Below are positions 16,215 to 26,485 of a stretch of DNA of 64,000 nt, one piece after another. How positions within the stretch are numbered: the first letter of the stretch is position 1; every line of letters starts with the position of its first letter. The DNA lies in assembly GCF_900182705.1 (NCBI RefSeq), contig NZ_FXTP01000020.1, positions 1-64,000 of the forward strand, in the 5' to 3' direction. The stretch comes from Gracilimonas mengyeensis (lineage in GTDB: Bacteria; Bacteroidota; Rhodothermia; Balneolales; Balneolaceae). The position numbers were made by a program, and so were the translations under genes. The notes under the pieces were generated by a model. It was not told where the DNA came from. It did no database searches and saw only the letters and a list, made by a program, of their open reading frames with translations.

Positions 16215-18926
16215 TTAGCTTTCCGCTTTGCTGCGTTTCAAGTAATCCAGCAGTACGGTGTGCAGGATTCCGCCGTTGCGGTAATAATCTACCTCAACCG
16301 GGGTATCAATACGGCAAACGGTGGTAAAGTTAATTTCTTCACCATCAGTTTTGGTAGCCGTTACTTTGATTTCATCCTGGGCCTGTACATCATCGTCCAC
16401 ATGAATATCAAAGGTTTCTGAGCCATCCAGTCCAAGACTGTCAGCACTTTCACCTTCTTTAAATTGCAGCGGAAGTACGCCCATCTGGATTAAGTTGGAA
16501 CGGTGGATGCGTTCGTAAGAAGTCGCGATTACCGCTTCAACACCTAACAGTGCTGTACCTTTGGCCGCCCAGTCACGTGAGGATCCGGTTCCGTATTGGT
16601 TGCCGGCAAGGGCTACAAGTGGCGTATTGGATTCTTTGTACTTCAGTGACGCATCATAAATAGTCGTGATTTCGTCGTCTGGGAAGTACTTGGTATAACC
16701 ACCTTCAGTGCCCGGAGCCAATTGGTTCTTGAAACGAACATTGGCAAAGGTTCCGCGGGTCATCACACGGTCGTTACCGCGACGAGAACCGTAGGAGTTG
16801 AATTCAGATTTCTCAACACCGTGATCCTTCAGGTATTTACCTGCAGGTGAATCTTCGGCAATGTTACCAGCCGGAGAAATGTGATCCGTGGTAATGGAAT
16901 CTCCTACTTTAACCAGTGCACGTGCACCTTTAATGGGTTTGATGGGATCGGGATCTTCCGACATGCCCATGAAGAACGGAGGTTCTTGAATATATGTGGA
17001 TTCATCGCTCCAGTTAAACAGGTCGCCACCAGATACAGGAATTTCTTCCCAGGTAGGTGATTCAAAAATATCACCATACATTTTTTCGAACAGCTCCGGT
17101 CGGATTGCAGCATCCAGGTGTTCGGCAATCTCTGCGGTAGTTGGCCAGATGTCTTTCAGATATACATCGTTGCCTTCCTTGTCTTTTCCAAGTGGCTCGT
17201 TGGCCAGATCAATGTCCACGCTACCAGCCAGTGCATACGCTACTACCAGCGGCGGGGAAGCCAGGTAATTGGCTTTCACCCAAGGGTGAATCCGGCCTTC
17301 AAAGTTACGGTTTCCGGAAAGTACTCCGGCCGCAATCAGGTCGCCTTCTTTAATGGCTGTTTCTACAGCTTCAGGCAGCGGACCAGAGTTACCGATACAA
17401 GTGGTACATCCGTAACCTACAAGGTTGAAACCAAGCTTGTCCATATATTCGGTAAGACCGGCTTCCTTCAAATATTCAGTAACTACACGAGAACCAGGCG
17501 CAAGAGAAGTCTTCACATACGCTGGTACTTCAAGTCCTTTTTCGTATGCTTTCTTAGCCACGATTCCGGCACCCAGCATTACACTTGGGTTCGAAGTGTT
17601 GGTACAGGACGTGATAGCGGCAATAACTACATCGCCGTGCTTCATCTCAATTTCCTGTCCGTTTTTATACAGCCCTTTGTTGGCCAGTTTCTCTTGCTCC
17701 ATATTGAAGCCCATAGTTGGGTCATCGCTGGTCAGCGAATTCTCAAAAGACTTCTTCATGTTGCTGAGCGTGATACGATCATGTGGCAGTTTAGGTCCGG
17801 CCAGTGATGTTTCTACCGTGCTCAAGTCCAGCTCAAGAGTAGAAGAAAATTCAGGATCGGGAGTATCATTTGTGCGGAATAGTCCCTGCGCCTTGGTGTA
17901 CTGTTCAACCAGGTTCACTAATTCTTCAGAACGACCGGTACGGCGCATGTAGCGCAATGCTTCTTCATCAACAGGGAAAAAGCCCATGGTAGCTCCGTAT
18001 TCAGGAGACATATTGGCAATAGTTGCGCGATCGGGCAGACTCATATTGCTAAGTCCATCCCCATAAAATTCTACAAATTTACCAACTACCCCATGCTTAC
18101 GCAGCATTTGGGTTACAGTCAGTGTAAGATCAGTTGCAGTCACTCCTTCACGAAGTTTTCCAGTCAGTTTCATACCTACTACTTCAGGCACCAGCATAGA
18201 AATTGGCTGACCCAGCATAGCAGCTTCCGCTTCAATACCACCAACGCCCCAGCCAAGAATACCGAGACCGTTAATCATGGTGGTGTGTGAGTCGGTACCT
18301 ACAAGCGTATCAGGATAAGCGGTTACCGAACCGTCTTCCTCTTTGCGGGTAAATACGCCGCGACCGAGGTACTCAAGATTTACCTGGTGAACGATACCAC
18401 GTCCCGGAGGTACCACACGGAAGTTATCAAAAGCTTCTTTACCCCACTTCAGGAATTCGTAACGCTCGCGGTTACGCTCCATTTCTTTCTCAACATTAAA
18501 CATGAGCGCATAATCCTGCCCGAACATATCAACCTGAACGGAGTGGTCAATCACCAAATCCACAGGAACCTGCGGGTTGATGTCGGTAGCTTTTCCACCC
18601 ATCCGTTTCATAGCAGACCGTAGTGCAGCTAAATCTACTACAGCGGGTACACCGGTGAAATCCTGCAGTACTACGCGGGATGGTTTAAAGGGAATTTCTC
18701 CCTGTGGGTTTTTGGCATCATAATTAGCCAATGCTTCCACATCTTTTTCCGTTACTGCATAGCCGTCAAATTCACGTAAAACGGCTTCCAATAAAATCTT
18801 AACGGAGAATGGAAGTTTATCAATATTGTCATAACCCAGTTCTTTCAATTTTGGAAGGCTGTGCAAAAAAGCCTTGCCCGAACCGGTTTCAAATTCAACT
18901 CTGGTTTGCTTCAGTTTATCGCTCAT
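16215..18926 (-). CDS. acnA: Aconitate hydratase A
   Basis: Interconverts citrate and isocitrate in the citric acid cycle with a [4Fe-4S] cluster. The 903 residues match AcnA/IRP1-type enzymes. Cluster cysteines are in [12 protein letters not shown] (~439) and [13 protein letters not shown] (~505 and 508). Substrate-binding stretches include [16 protein letters not shown] near 205-220 and the C-terminal swivel domain [16 protein letters not shown] with the catalytic serine. A second, shorter aconitase lies at 34894-36855, and NADP isocitrate dehydrogenase at 45591. The 198-base upstream gap contains two palindromes that may matter for control. Confidence 0.97.
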   Translation of the reverse strand: MSDKLKQTRVEFETGSGKAFLHSLPKLKELGYDNIDKLPFSVKILLEAVLREFDGYAVTEKDVEALANYDAKNPQGEIPFKPSRVVLQDFTGVPAVVDLAALRSAMKRMGGKATDINPQVPVDLVIDHSVQVDMFGQDYALMFNVEKEMERNRERYEFLKWGKEAFDNFRVVPPGRGIVHQVNLEYLGRGVFTRKEEDGSVTAYPDTLVGTDSHTTMINGLGILGWGVGGIEAEAAMLGQPISMLVPEVVGMKLTGKLREGVTATDLTLTVTQMLRKHGVVGKFVEFYGDGLSNMSLPDRATIANMSPEYGATMGFFPVDEEALRYMRRTGRSEELVNLVEQYTKAQGLFRTNDTPDPEFSSTLELDLSTVETSLAGPKLPHDRITLSNMKKSFENSLTSDDPTMGFNMEQEKLANKGLYKNGQEIEMKHGDVVIAAITSCTNTSNPSVMLGAGIVAKKAYEKGLEVPAYVKTSLAPGSRVVTEYLKEAGLTEYMDKLGFNLVGYGCTTCIGNSGPLPEAVETAIKEGDLIAAGVLSGNRNFEGRIHPWVKANYLASPPLVVAYALAGSVDIDLANEPLGKDKEGNDVYLKDIWPTTAEIAEHLDAAIRPELFEKMYGDIFESPTWEEIPVSGGDLFNWSDESTYIQEPPFFMGMSEDPDPIKPIKGARALVKVGDSITTDHISPAGNIAEDSPAGKYLKDHGVEKSEFNSYGSRRGNDRVMTRGTFANVRFKNQLAPGTEGGYTKYFPDDEITTIYDASLKYKESNTPLVALAGNQYGTGSSRDWAAKGTALLGVEAVIATSYERIHRSNLIQMGVLPLQFKEGESADSLGLDGSETFDIHVDDDVQAQDEIKVTATKTDGEEINFTTVCRIDTPVEVDYYRNGGILHTVLLDYLKRSKAES

Positions 18927-19030
18927 AGTTTAGATCAAATTTGGATTTACTTTTTCCGGAACTAAAGGTACAATTTTTTTGGCGTTTTTGTTGAGCCGTT
19001 CACATAGTTTATAGTTATGCGATTTATAGG

Positions 19031-19068
19031 GCAGATATCTGCGGATCTAACAGTACACTTGATGTACT
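19031..19068 (-). promoter_or_regulatory. Palindromes upstream of acnA
   Basis: Two inverted repeats lie about 105-142 bases upstream of the acnA start codon: a perfect 12-bp palindrome GCAGATATCTGC (19031-19042) and AGTACA-CTTGA-TGTACT (19052-19068). Neither has a T-run, so terminator function for the upstream epimerase gene is unlikely. They could be operators or part of an acnA leader. No regulator is implied by the sequence alone. Confidence 0.35.
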
Positions 19069-19124
19069 TTATCAGGCCTTAATTCCCACGTATTCTTATC
19101 ACTACGGTTAACAAACAGCGTTAG

Positions 19125-20492
19125 CTACTCATCCAATAGCTCAAATTTACCCCGCAGCATATCTATAGATTGGGCCATTGCGCGGTAAGTGTGATAGGTT
19201 GTTTTCCAGATGTGGCCTTTCATGCGTTCTTTAGCTTCGGGCTGCTCGTCAAGCCCACCTTCATACCAGCCTCCGTGCTCGTGGTCAATTAGGTATTTAT
19301 CAATGTACTCCCACTGCTTTTTAAACTTTTCGAAGTACTTCATCTCATCATCGGGATGAAGCCGGGCCATCAATGATAATGCATTCAGCCCTTCTGCCTG
19401 CGCCCACCAGTTCTTGGTTTGGCGGATCACCGTCAGGGTATCATCCCCTGAAAAGTAATACCCGGCATCATAGAAACCACCGTCTTGCGCATCCCAGCCA
19501 TTACGCAGCGAGTGATCTACCATTTGCTTTGCTTTTTTCGGGGTGATGGTATCGTCCTCGAGTCCCAATGCATGGGAAGCTTCCAGCATCAGGAAGGCCG
19601 TTTCTACATCATGCCCAAAGGAGACATGATCGAGGTAATAATGCTCATCAATCACCCCGCGGGAGGAATCCCGGAAGGATACGGGCGTCCAGTCCGGCTG
19701 CAGAAATAGAGTAAGCGAATGGTGTTCATTTACGATGGTATCACGAATTAACACCAGTATTTCTTCCAGCCGCTCAGCCACCAGCTCATCCGGCCACACG
19801 TGATAGAGTTCTGTAAAAGCCTCTAACAAATGAATGGAGCTGTTCTGATCTTTATAGCCAAGATCAGAGGTTGATGGAGTATCAGCACTTCTGCGAATCC
19901 GTGTACCATCCCGTCCCAAATGCTGGAAATACCCCAGGTATTGCGGATCATGGCTATGCTCTTCCAGCCACAGAAAGGCTTCTTTGGCTAATTCCAGTGC
20001 CTCTTCATCGCCTGATGCCTCGTAATAGGTCGCCAATCCATATATTGCAAAGGCATTGCCATAGGCTGTTTTAGCCGGTTTCTGAGGGATCACCTCACCA
20101 CTTCGTGTTACCATAGTATGAAACCCGCCGAATTCCGCATCCCACATCTTATCCTTTAGAAATTCAAAGCCCTGACGAGCTGCTTCAAGATAATGTTCTT
20201 CTTCGGGATAACGCTGAGACGCTTTTGCATTGGTCCATACGTGTCGTGACTGCGACACAATCATTTTATTTTGCTGATCGGCGGGTTCAAAATCATACGT
20301 AAAAGCACTTAAGAAGCCTCCAAACTCTTTATCCACTGCCTTGGGATACCAGGGGGCAAGCAGCTCAGCTTCAAGTGAAACCTCGATCTCATTTGCATAC
20401 CGCATGCGCTCTTCCAGATTTGGCGATTGCCCACATGCAGTGATTAACATTAGTAAAACAGCCGCCGGTAATACAAGCTTTATTGCTTTCAT
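19125..20492 (-). CDS. Lipoprotein of the AGE/cellobiose 2-epimerase family
   Basis: N-acylglucosamine/cellobiose 2-epimerase-family enzymes epimerise or isomerise sugars in an (alpha/alpha)6 barrel. The 455-residue product has a lipoprotein signal (MKAIKLVLPAAVLLMLITAC, lipobox Cys20 of the chosen start). Barrel signatures include DHVSFGHDVETAFLMLEA, NWWAQAEGLNAL and GHIWKTTYHTYRAMAQ, containing the histidines expected for catalysis. I chose the ATG at 20492 because AAAGGA lies 8 bases upstream; an ATG seven codons earlier has no such site. Most family members are cytosolic, so lipid anchoring in the periplasm or outer membrane is unusual. Substrate cannot be decided (cellobiose, mannose or N-acylglucosamine). 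Confidence 0.87.
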   Translation of the reverse strand: MKAIKLVLPAAVLLMLITACGQSPNLEERMRYANEIEVSLEAELLAPWYPKAVDKEFGGFLSAFTYDFEPADQQNKMIVSQSRHVWTNAKASQRYPEEEHYLEAARQGFEFLKDKMWDAEFGGFHTMVTRSGEVIPQKPAKTAYGNAFAIYGLATYYEASGDEEALELAKEAFLWLEEHSHDPQYLGYFQHLGRDGTRIRRSADTPSTSDLGYKDQNSSIHLLEAFTELYHVWPDELVAERLEEILVLIRDTIVNEHHSLTLFLQPDWTPVSFRDSSRGVIDEHYYLDHVSFGHDVETAFLMLEASHALGLEDDTITPKKAKQMVDHSLRNGWDAQDGGFYDAGYYFSGDDTLTVIRQTKNWWAQAEGLNALSLMARLHPDDEMKYFEKFKKQWEYIDKYLIDHEHGGWYEGGLDEQPEAKERMKGHIWKTTYHTYRAMAQSIDMLRGKFELLDE

Positions 20493-20687
20493 TGATGTCC
20501 TTTTATTCCGCATTTTACTTTAATCTAACAAATTGATTAATGAGGGAGAAATATTTCTGTAAGGCACCAGCTTCGAGGGGCAAGAAGCAAGTTTCAATGT
20601 GTTAGTTTCGCCCCTTTTTCCCTAAAACCTTGTGCCTTGTACCTAAAACCTGTCATCTAAATCCCCTCCCTCATTTCTGCTCTATAA

Positions 20688-21731
20688 TTGTTATCTTGTG
20701 TAGTCTATTATTCATCAAAAAATACTACCGCTATAGAAGACCAAAAAACACTTACCGAAGAGATTATTGAACTGGAAGGAACCGATCCTGTGGCTCTTTT
20801 TGGTTTGCACGATCATAACCTCATCGCCCTGGATAAAGCATTTCCCGAAACCAAATTCAACAGCCGGGGCAACCGTATTAAACTAACCGGTCCCGCCCAT
20901 GAAGTGGAAACAGCAGCTAATGTTGTGCATGGGATGATTGAATTGCTGGATCGGAAAAGCAAGGTTTCCGAAGGCGATGTGAAGACGCTCATTACCCTGA
21001 AAAGTGGCGAGTCTTATGCCAATGAACCAAAAATACGTTCTCTGGATGAAACCGAAGGCGACGTCATTATCCATACCCACACGGGCGAGGCTATTACGGC
21101 CAAGAAACCCGGGCAGAAACGCATCGTGGAATCTTCCGCTGAAAATGACATTGTATTTGCTATTGGTCCGGCCGGAACGGGTAAAACTTATACCTCGGTA
21201 GCACTGGCCGTTCAGGCTTTAAAAAATCGGAAGGTGCGCAAAATTATCCTGGCACGTCCTGCGGTGGAAGCAGGGGAAAATCTCGGTTTCTTGCCCGGTG
21301 ATTTGAAGGAGAAAATTGATCCTTACCTGCGCCCGCTTTATGATGCGCTGGAAGATATGATTGACCAAGACCGCCTGGAACTGAATCTCGCCAAAAATGT
21401 GATTGAGATCGCTCCGCTGGCTTATATGCGCGGACGAACCCTCAACAATGCTTTTGTGATTTTGGATGAGGCCCAAAACGCCACTAACACGCAAATGAAG
21501 ATGTTTCTTACGCGAATTGGCTTTAACAGCCGAGCCATCATTACCGGTGACGTAACCCAAACCGACCTTCCCCGCCGTCAGCAATCCGGATTGATTTCTA
21601 TCCAAAATATCCTGAAGGAAGTAAACGGTATCGATTTTGTATACCTCGACGATGGCGATGTGGTTCGTCATAAACTGGTACGGGATATCATTAAAGCCTA
21701 TGACCGGTATGAAGATGAGCAAAATAAGTAA
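20688..21731 (+). CDS. PhoH-family ATPase
   Basis: A 347-residue PhoH/YbeZ-type protein: KH-like N-terminal part (GNRIKLTGPAHEVETA near 63-78), then a P-loop ATPase with Walker A FAIGPAGTGKTYTSVA near 156-171 and Walker B FVILDEAQNAT near 257-267. YbeZ/PhoH proteins work with YbeY in rRNA processing and are ATP-dependent RNA-binding helicase-like enzymes. The 5' end is odd: the frame opens at TTG 20688 just after an in-frame TAA at 20685, with no ATG before the homologous region, so the true start may be TTG 20688 or a rarer codon downstream. It is divergent from the epimerase gene. Confidence 0.88.
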   Translation: MLSCVVYYSSKNTTAIEDQKTLTEEIIELEGTDPVALFGLHDHNLIALDKAFPETKFNSRGNRIKLTGPAHEVETAANVVHGMIELLDRKSKVSEGDVKTLITLKSGESYANEPKIRSLDETEGDVIIHTHTGEAITAKKPGQKRIVESSAENDIVFAIGPAGTGKTYTSVALAVQALKNRKVRKIILARPAVEAGENLGFLPGDLKEKIDPYLRPLYDALEDMIDQDRLELNLAKNVIEIAPLAYMRGRTLNNAFVILDEAQNATNTQMKMFLTRIGFNSRAIITGDVTQTDLPRRQQSGLISIQNILKEVNGIDFVYLDDGDVVRHKLVRDIIKAYDRYEDEQNK

Positions 21732-21772
21732 CCATTAGCTGACAGCTCAAAATATCACCCCAAAATAATTTT

Positions 21773-22573
21773 ATGAAAACCTACGCTGCGGTTCTCTACG
21801 AAGGCACCTTCTCAGTGGGAACCGATAAAAAATTTGTTCGAATTGACCGGGATGATCCTCCGGCAAAAGGAGCCCTCAAACTTTCCCTCAACCCATTTCT
21901 GATTCACACGGAAGAGCGTAATTATCTGTTTGATTGCGGGATAGGTGAGTTTGGAGAAGATACCGGACCAGATACCATCCTTGGGAACCTGGAAGAACAC
22001 GGCCTTAATGAATTTGATATTACCGATATCTTCTTAAGCCATCTGCATTACGATCATATCGGCGGACTTGCACACCGGCAAAATGGATATTGGGAGCTTA
22101 CCTTTCCCGATGCCAAAATCTGGGTATCTAAAAAAGCCTGGGGGAAAGTCACTTCCAAAGATGAATTTTATGATGAGGAAAAGACAGAGTTCATCCATTT
22201 CCTGGATGCTAAAGCAGATCTGCACTTTTTAGGAGAAGAGGAACAACCCTATCCCGAAATTACCGTCCGGCAAATTGGAGGACATACGGAATTTCATCAG
22301 GTGCTTCTTTTTGATGATGGTGATAAAAAATATATGCAGGCCGGTGATGTGATTGGTACCAAAGGAGCCGTGAACAGAAAATACGCCGCTAAATACGATT
22401 TTGAACCCAAGGTTAGCCAACAGCAACGTGAAGAGCTGACTAAACTCGCTTATGATGAAGGTTTTACGCTGATGTGTTATCATGAAGACCGGCATCCTTT
22501 ATTCAAACTAACCAACTACGACGAAAAAACCGGCTACAGTACCGAAAAGATTGAATCCCATGTCCCTGCCTGA
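21773..22573 (+). CDS. MBL-fold metallo-hydrolase
   Basis: A 266-residue metallo-beta-lactamase-fold hydrolase with the metal-binding motif SHLHYDHIGG near 89-98, GGHTEFHQ (third His) near 168-175, and the bridging Asp in MQAGDVIGT near 191-199. Similar proteins act as quorum-quenching lactonases, phosphorylcholine esterases or general hydrolases; the substrate is not predictable. It starts 41 bases after phoH and overlaps the start of the phosphorylase gene by 14 bases, so the three genes may be co-transcribed. Confidence 0.88.
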   Translation: MKTYAAVLYEGTFSVGTDKKFVRIDRDDPPAKGALKLSLNPFLIHTEERNYLFDCGIGEFGEDTGPDTILGNLEEHGLNEFDITDIFLSHLHYDHIGGLAHRQNGYWELTFPDAKIWVSKKAWGKVTSKDEFYDEEKTEFIHFLDAKADLHFLGEEEQPYPEITVRQIGGHTEFHQVLLFDDGDKKYMQAGDVIGTKGAVNRKYAAKYDFEPKVSQQQREELTKLAYDEGFTLMCYHEDRHPLFKLTNYDEKTGYSTEKIESHVPA

Positions 22574-23351
22574 ATACATTCCCGAAATAAAGAGCTTTTT
22601 GACCGAACACGGTTTTCCCGAACAAGTGGATGCGGCCGTCATCCTGGGTTCCGGTTTGGGCAGTTTTGGTGATCACATCGAAAACTCAGATACCATTCCT
22701 TATGAGGATATTCCCTCCTTCCCCGTTTCTACCGTAGAGGGACATTCCGGCTCACTTATTTTCGGCGAAGTTGGCGGTAAATCAGTAGTGGCTTTTTCCG
22801 GACGGTTCCATCACTATGAAGGTCATGATTTCGCCAAGACGGTACTACCGGTACAGTTGGCCAGCGTGTTTGGGGTTAATAAGCTAATCATATCCAATGC
22901 AGCCGGTGGCATAAACTTGCGCTATCATGTGGGGGATTTGATGATAATTGACAGCATCATTAAGCAGTTTATGATGGTGTCAGAGCCTGCGGTATCTACC
23001 TGGAGCTCCCGCTTTGAAGAATATGCACTGGAAGTGAAGCAGATTGCCAGAGATCTTGGTATTGAAACTCAAATGGGTACCTACTTATATGTAAAAGGCC
23101 CCAATTATGAAAGCAAAGCTGAGATCAAGGCCTTCCGTAAAATGGGAGGCGATGCCGTGGGTATGAGTACGGCTCCAGAGCTCATAGAAGCCGCCAAACT
23201 GGATATCAAAACCGCAGCTATATCGCTTATCACCAATGCTGCTGCTGGCGTTACAGGAGAAAAACTGGACCACGCCGAGGTTAAAGAAGCCGCGGATAAG
23301 AAAAAAGAAGTGTTTGCAAGGTTGGTAAAGGGATTGATTCAACAGTTTTAA
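22560..23351 (+). CDS. Purine-nucleoside phosphorylase
   Basis: Phosphorolytic cleavage of purine nucleosides to base and ribose-1-phosphate (class I trimeric type, NP-I superfamily). The 263 residues include ILGSGLGSFG near 27-36 (phosphate loop), VEGHSGSLIFGEVGG, FSGRFHHYEGHD near 82-93, SNAAGGINLRYHVGDL near 113-128 and the purine-binding region GPNYESKAEI..MSTAPE. I chose ATG 22560 (MSLPEYI); a TTG three codons earlier is weaker. It overlaps the MBL gene by 14 bases and is followed by a strong hairpin. Confidence 0.93.
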   Translation: MSLPEYIPEIKSFLTEHGFPEQVDAAVILGSGLGSFGDHIENSDTIPYEDIPSFPVSTVEGHSGSLIFGEVGGKSVVAFSGRFHHYEGHDFAKTVLPVQLASVFGVNKLIISNAAGGINLRYHVGDLMIIDSIIKQFMMVSEPAVSTWSSRFEEYALEVKQIARDLGIETQMGTYLYVKGPNYESKAEIKAFRKMGGDAVGMSTAPELIEAAKLDIKTAAISLITNAAAGVTGEKLDHAEVKEAADKKKEVFARLVKGLIQQF

Positions 23352-23371
23352 TTCTTGACCGGCCCCATTAA

Positions 23372-23405
23372 AAAAGGCATCGCCCCTACCGGAACCATGC
23401 CTTTT
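23372..23405. terminator. Bidirectional terminator between convergent genes
   Basis: The 9-bp stem AAAAGGCAT (23372-23380) pairs with ATGCCTTTT (23397-23405). T-rich sequence follows on the plus strand, and T residues follow on the minus strand. It lies between the stops of the phosphorylase (plus) and the DUF4412 gene (minus), so it can serve both. Confidence 0.85.
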
Positions 23406-23431
23406 ATTTATTCAACTTATGTAGTTTAATC

Positions 23432-24196
23432 TTAGCCTTCCATCATCATTTTAAACACGTAGTCTTTAAAGCTCATCAGTTTTACACCGGCCGGAATTTC
23501 TACCATGGCTCTGGCCACGCTTGATTCATTCACATTCGTTACCTCCATGATTTTGGTGCGCTGATTGCCCTCTACCGCCTCAACAAGCATGGGAAAGTTC
23601 TTGCCTTTAAAAATCAATTCCTGGCTCATACCATTAATTTCGGCGTCAATGCTTTCGGGCATGTTCTTCCAGCGTTCACTCAGCATTCCCCAGTTGATAT
23701 CAATCTTGGGAGCTAACCACACGGACAAATGCTTATCTGGATTTTCCTTGTCCTTAACAATCATCTCGGTGGTTTCATAACCGTTGATAGTTTTAACGCG
23801 ATCAGAAAAACTGTAATCGGTTTTAAAATCATCTGAATCTGAACTTCCCGAAGACTCTCCTCCCCAGCTGGCCAGCATATCAACCAGACCTTCAATTTCA
23901 GTTTTGGTGACCTGCAAGGCTTCATCACTTCCAGTCATGATAATAAAGTCTTTCATGTCATTCCGGATAAGCAGGCCATCCGTGGTCATTTTATCCATCA
24001 GGTCAAAATTCTCTTCCCCTTTGATAAGAATACGGGTAGAAGTAGCATACAAGTTCAACTCGCTGACGTCGGTCTTGCCGTTGTCATTGCTATACATTTT
24101 CATGGAAATCTGGCCTTCAAATTGAGCTGAGGCCATAGAAGTAGTAAACAAGCTTATGAACAGTAAAGCAAAAAATGCGCGTAAAGAATTCTTCAT
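23432..24196 (-). CDS. DUF4412-like exported protein
   Basis: About 254 residues with a signal peptide (MKNSLRAFFALLFISLFTTS, cleaved near MASAQ). The mature part resembles DUF4412/LolA-like periplasmic proteins that probably adopt a half-barrel fold binding a hydrophobic ligand: FEGQISMKMYSNDNG at the start, LYATSTRILIKGEENFDLM, and VKTINGYETTEMIVKD in the middle. No enzymatic residues are visible. I took the ATG at 24196 because it directly precedes the hydrophobic signal segment; a start nine codons upstream also exists. It stands alone between two terminators. Confidence 0.75.
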   Translation of the reverse strand: MKNSLRAFFALLFISLFTTSMASAQFEGQISMKMYSNDNGKTDVSELNLYATSTRILIKGEENFDLMDKMTTDGLLIRNDMKDFIIMTGSDEALQVTKTEIEGLVDMLASWGGESSGSSDSDDFKTDYSFSDRVKTINGYETTEMIVKDKENPDKHLSVWLAPKIDINWGMLSERWKNMPESIDAEINGMSQELIFKGKNFPMLVEAVEGNQRTKIMEVTNVNESSVARAMVEIPAGVKLMSFKDYVFKMMMEG

Positions 24197-24361
24197 GGTG
24201 TGATATTGATTATGCATTGACATACGAAAGTTTTAACGCCTTACGGTACCTTTATGTTTCATCCAAGAGTGCAAAATATCAGGCCGGGATAAAATCATAC
24301 ATACCTTTATTAATTTTCATTCAAACAACTCAAGGCTGCAATAGTAGATTGCAGTATCAAT

Positions 24362-24396
24362 AAAGGGCCAGAGAATTAAACTTTCTCAGGCCCTTT
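24362..24396 (-). terminator. Hairpin after the C-terminal processing protease gene
   Basis: Stem AAAGGGCC (24362-24369) pairs with GGCCCTTT (24389-24396), with a short inner GAGA/TCTC pairing. It lies 26 bases downstream of the protease stop. The T-run on the minus strand is weak (TTTATTG), so efficiency is uncertain. Confidence 0.6.
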
Positions 24397-24421
24397 GGTT
24401 CTTTCTCACTAATTCTGTTCG

Positions 24422-26353
24422 CTACTGATCTTTGGTAAGATTCAGATTACCGATGTTAGCTTCTGCTTTGCCATCGGCGATCGCTTCAAGCCTTGCCACT
24501 GCATCCCAAAGACTCATGGCTTTATCCAAAGTGGTGTCCAGCACATCATTTATCACCGGATAAAAATATTTCATCCCCCAAATTTGACGGGCCAATTCAG
24601 CCTTCATGCGTCCTTCAGCCAGCCAGGAAACTTCTTCAAAATGCCCGGTTGGCACAAACAAGGAATCATTACGGAAATCAGGTGTTTTAACGGTGTCTGA
24701 AATCACCATGCCTTTACTGAGCAGGCGGCTCTTCACGCTATCTATGTGGCGCTGTTCCCAGGTAAACTCTTCCCGGTACTCTTCAAAGTCATCTTCCCAC
24801 CTGCTGCGCAGCTCTTCGCCTTCATCGTCCAGTATCTCACGTACTTGCTCAAAGAACACCTGGTTTCTCATGGCAAAGTTGAACACGTAGGCTGAAGTGG
24901 TGGTGTCATCAGGAACGATATAATCGGGGACAATACCTCCACCACCGTACACTGTTCTGCCGGCATCGGTAGAATATTTCAGCGAATCTGGTACGTGATC
25001 TATAAATTCAGATGCATCTTCCATCGCGTTATTTTCACGGCGATAAATTTCGTATGCATACTCTTCACCACCTTCCACAAAAGGTTTTTGGATCATTCTA
25101 CCTGATGGTGTGTAGTATCGAGAAATCGTCACGCGAACACTGCTGTTATCAACCAATTCATATTGCTGTTGTACCAGTCCTTTGCCAAAAGTTCGTTTTC
25201 CAACAATCAAACCACGGTCGTGATCTTGGATGGCACCGCTCACAATTTCGCTAGCAGAAGCGGATCCTTCATTAACTAAAACAATCACTGGTGTTTCACG
25301 AAGTTTACCGTCCTTTCTGGAATCATAATCCCCGTTAAAACGAGTGTGCTTACTTTTGGTTGATACCAGTTGTGTGCCTCGCGGAAAAAATTCTTCAGCA
25401 ATAGCAATGGCCTGACTTAAGTATCCACCCGGGTTATTCCGTAAATCCAATACGAGTCGCTCCATACCCTCTTCTTGCATTCCTGAAACGGCTTCCATGA
25501 ACTCGCTATGGGTAGTGGCTGCAAAACGGTTAATCTTCACATAACCGGTTTTCTCATCCAGCTTGTAGGAAGTATCCACGGTATACAGAGGAATATCATC
25601 CCGCGTGATGGTAAAATTGATAGGCTCTTTTACATGGGGACGCTTGATCGTTACATCTACTTTTGTTCCTTTCTCTCCCCGAAGTTTATTGAGCACCATC
25701 TCGTTGGTATAACCGATGGCAGAGGAGTCTTCGATAGCAATTATACGATCCCCGGAACGAATACCTAATTGCTCACTGGGACCGCCAGAAATAGCTGTAA
25801 TTACGGTGATGGTATCCTGAATGATATTAAACTGAACGCCAATACCCTGAAACTTACCATCAAACTCAGCTTGAATTTCTTCGTTGTCTTCGGGCTCGAT
25901 ATACATGGAATGCGGATCCAGCGTTGAAAACATTCCTCGCAGCGCCGCATCAGTCAGCTTGGCCATATCTGATTCCGGACTATTATTTGCGATATACAAA
26001 TAGGCTTTCTCAAAATTGGAAAAAGAATCCCGGATTGATCCAATTTCTATCCCCTGAAAAGTGGTATCGATGGGGGTACCATCAACTGCTAATGTACTGT
26101 CTTTCAAGGACTGTACCATTCGCTTCACGCTGGCCTTATACATCTCGGTCAGATCGGGCTCCCCAAAATAATTGGTTACGATACTACGCTGTGCCTGCAC
26201 GTATTTCGTCAGATTGGTCGTATCATCGTTGCCCTCATCCTGGGCTTTTAAAACCGGATCTACACCTGTAAACCTGAGCACAGCAAACAGCAAGAGCAGA
26301 AACAAATTGGGGTACAGAAATTTCTTTAAAGTCATAGGTAATAAATTTTGCAT
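24422..26353 (-). CDS. Carboxyl-terminal processing protease (S41A family)
   Basis: Periplasmic serine protease that trims C-termini of exported proteins (Prc/CtpA type). The 643-residue protein has an N-terminal signal segment (FLYPNLFLLLLFAVLRF), a PDZ domain ~175-265 (GKFQGIGVQFNI through EDSSAIGYTNEMVLNKLRG), and the S41 core with the catalytic Ser in NEGSASASEIVSGA (~387) and Lys in VGKRTFGKGLVQQQY (~412). A ~150-residue C-terminal extension follows the protease core, as in Bacteroidota homologues. A second ATG six codons downstream (MTLKKF) is an equally possible start. Confidence 0.93.
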   Translation of the reverse strand: MQNLLPMTLKKFLYPNLFLLLLFAVLRFTGVDPVLKAQDEGNDDTTNLTKYVQAQRSIVTNYFGEPDLTEMYKASVKRMVQSLKDSTLAVDGTPIDTTFQGIEIGSIRDSFSNFEKAYLYIANNSPESDMAKLTDAALRGMFSTLDPHSMYIEPEDNEEIQAEFDGKFQGIGVQFNIIQDTITVITAISGGPSEQLGIRSGDRIIAIEDSSAIGYTNEMVLNKLRGEKGTKVDVTIKRPHVKEPINFTITRDDIPLYTVDTSYKLDEKTGYVKINRFAATTHSEFMEAVSGMQEEGMERLVLDLRNNPGGYLSQAIAIAEEFFPRGTQLVSTKSKHTRFNGDYDSRKDGKLRETPVIVLVNEGSASASEIVSGAIQDHDRGLIVGKRTFGKGLVQQQYELVDNSSVRVTISRYYTPSGRMIQKPFVEGGEEYAYEIYRRENNAMEDASEFIDHVPDSLKYSTDAGRTVYGGGGIVPDYIVPDDTTTSAYVFNFAMRNQVFFEQVREILDDEGEELRSRWEDDFEEYREEFTWEQRHIDSVKSRLLSKGMVISDTVKTPDFRNDSLFVPTGHFEEVSWLAEGRMKAELARQIWGMKYFYPVINDVLDTTLDKAMSLWDAVARLEAIADGKAEANIGNLNLTKDQ

Positions 26354-26485
26354 CGGTTCGATGGTGTATAGTAATAACCAGAATTAGCGCGAATAGTTTC
26401 GAGTGCTAACGATTGTAGGAAAAAAAGTAGTATTGCACAATGTTAAAACTGGATTGATATTTTTAAAGTTTTACACTCTGAAAGT

